Source: Desulfurococcaceae archaeon
GTDB lineage: Archaea; Thermoproteota; Thermoprotei_A; Sulfolobales; Ignisphaeraceae
Assembly: GCA_020832925.1 (NCBI GenBank)
Contig: JAJHRF010000001.1
Location: 1 to 64,000 of the forward strand
Length of the DNA: 64,000 nt
Reading direction: 5' to 3'
Part shown: piece by piece, positions 63,511-64,000 of the stretch
Layout of the letters: every line of letters begins with the position of its first letter
Position numbering within the stretch: the first letter of the stretch is position 1
Notes under the pieces: model-generated
The model's database searches: none
What the model was told of the DNA's origin: nothing
Seen by the model: only the letters and a program-made list of their open reading frames with translations
Made by a program: the position numbers and the translations under genes

Positions 63511-64000
63511 AAAACGTTTACACTTAAACATATTGCCAAAGCTATTTCGAGTCTAAGAGCTTACGGAGTAGACGGGATAATCATAGGCAGTACATGTCTA
63601 GACATAGTTTTAGAGAGAACATGTGAAGGCGATATCGATCTCTTTACAACATCTATAAGTCCTCTGCTTGAAGAAGATAGAATTAGGCAGATAGCGTATA
63701 GCCAAGGCTGGTCAACAGGAACAACAGAGCTTGGTACACCATCTATAACTATGAATATTGACGACACCGAAATAACTGTAGAACTTTACGAAAACGTAAT
63801 GGATTTCTATATACCGTTAGAAGCTTTAGATATATGCAGAAGAACTCTGAAAGTAAACGGTGTTGAGGTAAACTACGTAGCTCTAGAATGCTGGATCGTA
63901 TTTAAAGCTCGTAGAGGTTCAGGTAAAGACCTAGCTGAGCTAGCCACCGTAAAGAACATGATTGAAGAAGGTGTGCTATCGATAAATAAGAAATTGTTAG
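63511..64000 (+). CDS. Nucleotidyltransferase-like protein, start missing or frameshifted, cut by window end
   Basis: A frame opens after a TGA at 63508-63510 and runs to the window edge. It reads TLKHIAKAISSLRAYGVDG, GSTCLDIVLERTCEGDIDLF and VELYENVMDFYIPLEALD, like archaeal nucleotidyltransferase-fold proteins with a D-x-D pair (EGDIDLF). There is no ATG/GTG/TTG in frame before 63750. A TTG at 63507-63509 in the next frame, followed by five A residues, would give the expected start if one A were removed. Either a homopolymer error, a real frameshift or ACG (63514) as start. The function is unknown. Confidence 0.65.

Noticed and set aside
1-64000. CRISPR arrays, cas genes, prophage, integrase or toxin-antitoxin modules
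   Set aside because: No regularly spaced repeats or matching proteins were found; the only mobile element seen is the IS200/IS605 unit.

Overview
The window is about 64 kb of an AT-rich genome of a thermophilic crenarchaeon (Thermoproteota). The evidence is a crenarchaeal RNA polymerase gene order with an unsplit rpoB, an archaeal Rpb8/RpoG subunit, eL13, eS17, EF-1A, thermosome, NAC, Sm-like protein, TgtA, archaeal TruD, FBP aldolase/phosphatase, tRNA introns, box C/D guide RNAs and GGTG-type ribosome binding sites. The gene set looks Desulfurococcales-like, possibly near Ignisphaera. That placement is inference.

Layout. 0-8 kb is a gene-poor, decaying region: a broken glutamine synthetase, NAD synthetase, a broken uracil phosphoribosyltransferase on the minus strand, an MFS transporter, an IS200/IS605 element (TnpA+TnpB), a 3' gene fragment beside it, a box C/D sRNA, and tRNA-Gly and tRNA-Ser. 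8-19.5 kb is the minus-strand operon rpoH-rpoB-rpoA1-rpoA2-eL30-nusA-uS12-uS7-EF1A-uS10. 19.6-19.9 kb holds tRNA-Lys and tRNA-Thr, each with a 16-nt intron, the Lys one at a non-canonical place. 20.6-27 kb is a tungsten/molybdenum cofactor and aldehyde oxidoreductase group (MoaD-like, class II aldolase, AOR, MoeA-PBP fusion, MoeA). 27.4-28.5 kb is a tandem pair of paralogous putative DNA-binding proteins. 29-31.5 kb has NAC and an NfeD/SPFH membrane pair.

31.9-37.6 kb is rich in RNA-modification functions: SAM hydrolase, three box C/D sRNAs (two overlapping start codons), a double-hairpin RNA, archaemetzincin, a THUMP/SPOUT protein, archaeosine transglycosylase that appears to start at ATA, Sm-like protein and RpoG. 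37.7-46 kb carries a HerA-like ATPase, thermosome, eS17, a MoaD-like protein, a Cgi121-like protein, a tiny Glu/Trp-only ORF, the recycling factor ABCE1/Rli1, FBP aldolase/phosphatase and triosephosphate isomerase. 46-64 kb carries a PIN-ATPase, Hjc, DUF211, TtuA-like thiolase, eL13, flavoprotein, AdoMet/arginine decarboxylase, several small unknowns, adenosine-specific kinase, OTCase, AspRS, TruD, Pth2, EF-1B, FEN-1, eL40 and a nucleotidyltransferase-like gene cut by the window edge.

Most notable: (1) two ~190-200 nt structured RNAs at 46.4 and 54.9 kb that share an 18-nt motif at 16 of 18 positions and that I cannot assign to a family; (2) four box C/D guide RNAs, two of which place the C' box exactly on an annotated start codon, with guide matches to remembered conserved 23S rRNA sequences; (3) a 24-residue protein made only of Met, Leu, Glu and Trp, with its own promoter and ribosome binding site, upstream of ABCE1; (4) tgtA without any ATG/GTG/TTG before conserved N-terminal coding sequence, with a Shine-Dalgarno placed in front of ATA; (5) a probable variable-loop intron in tRNA-Lys.
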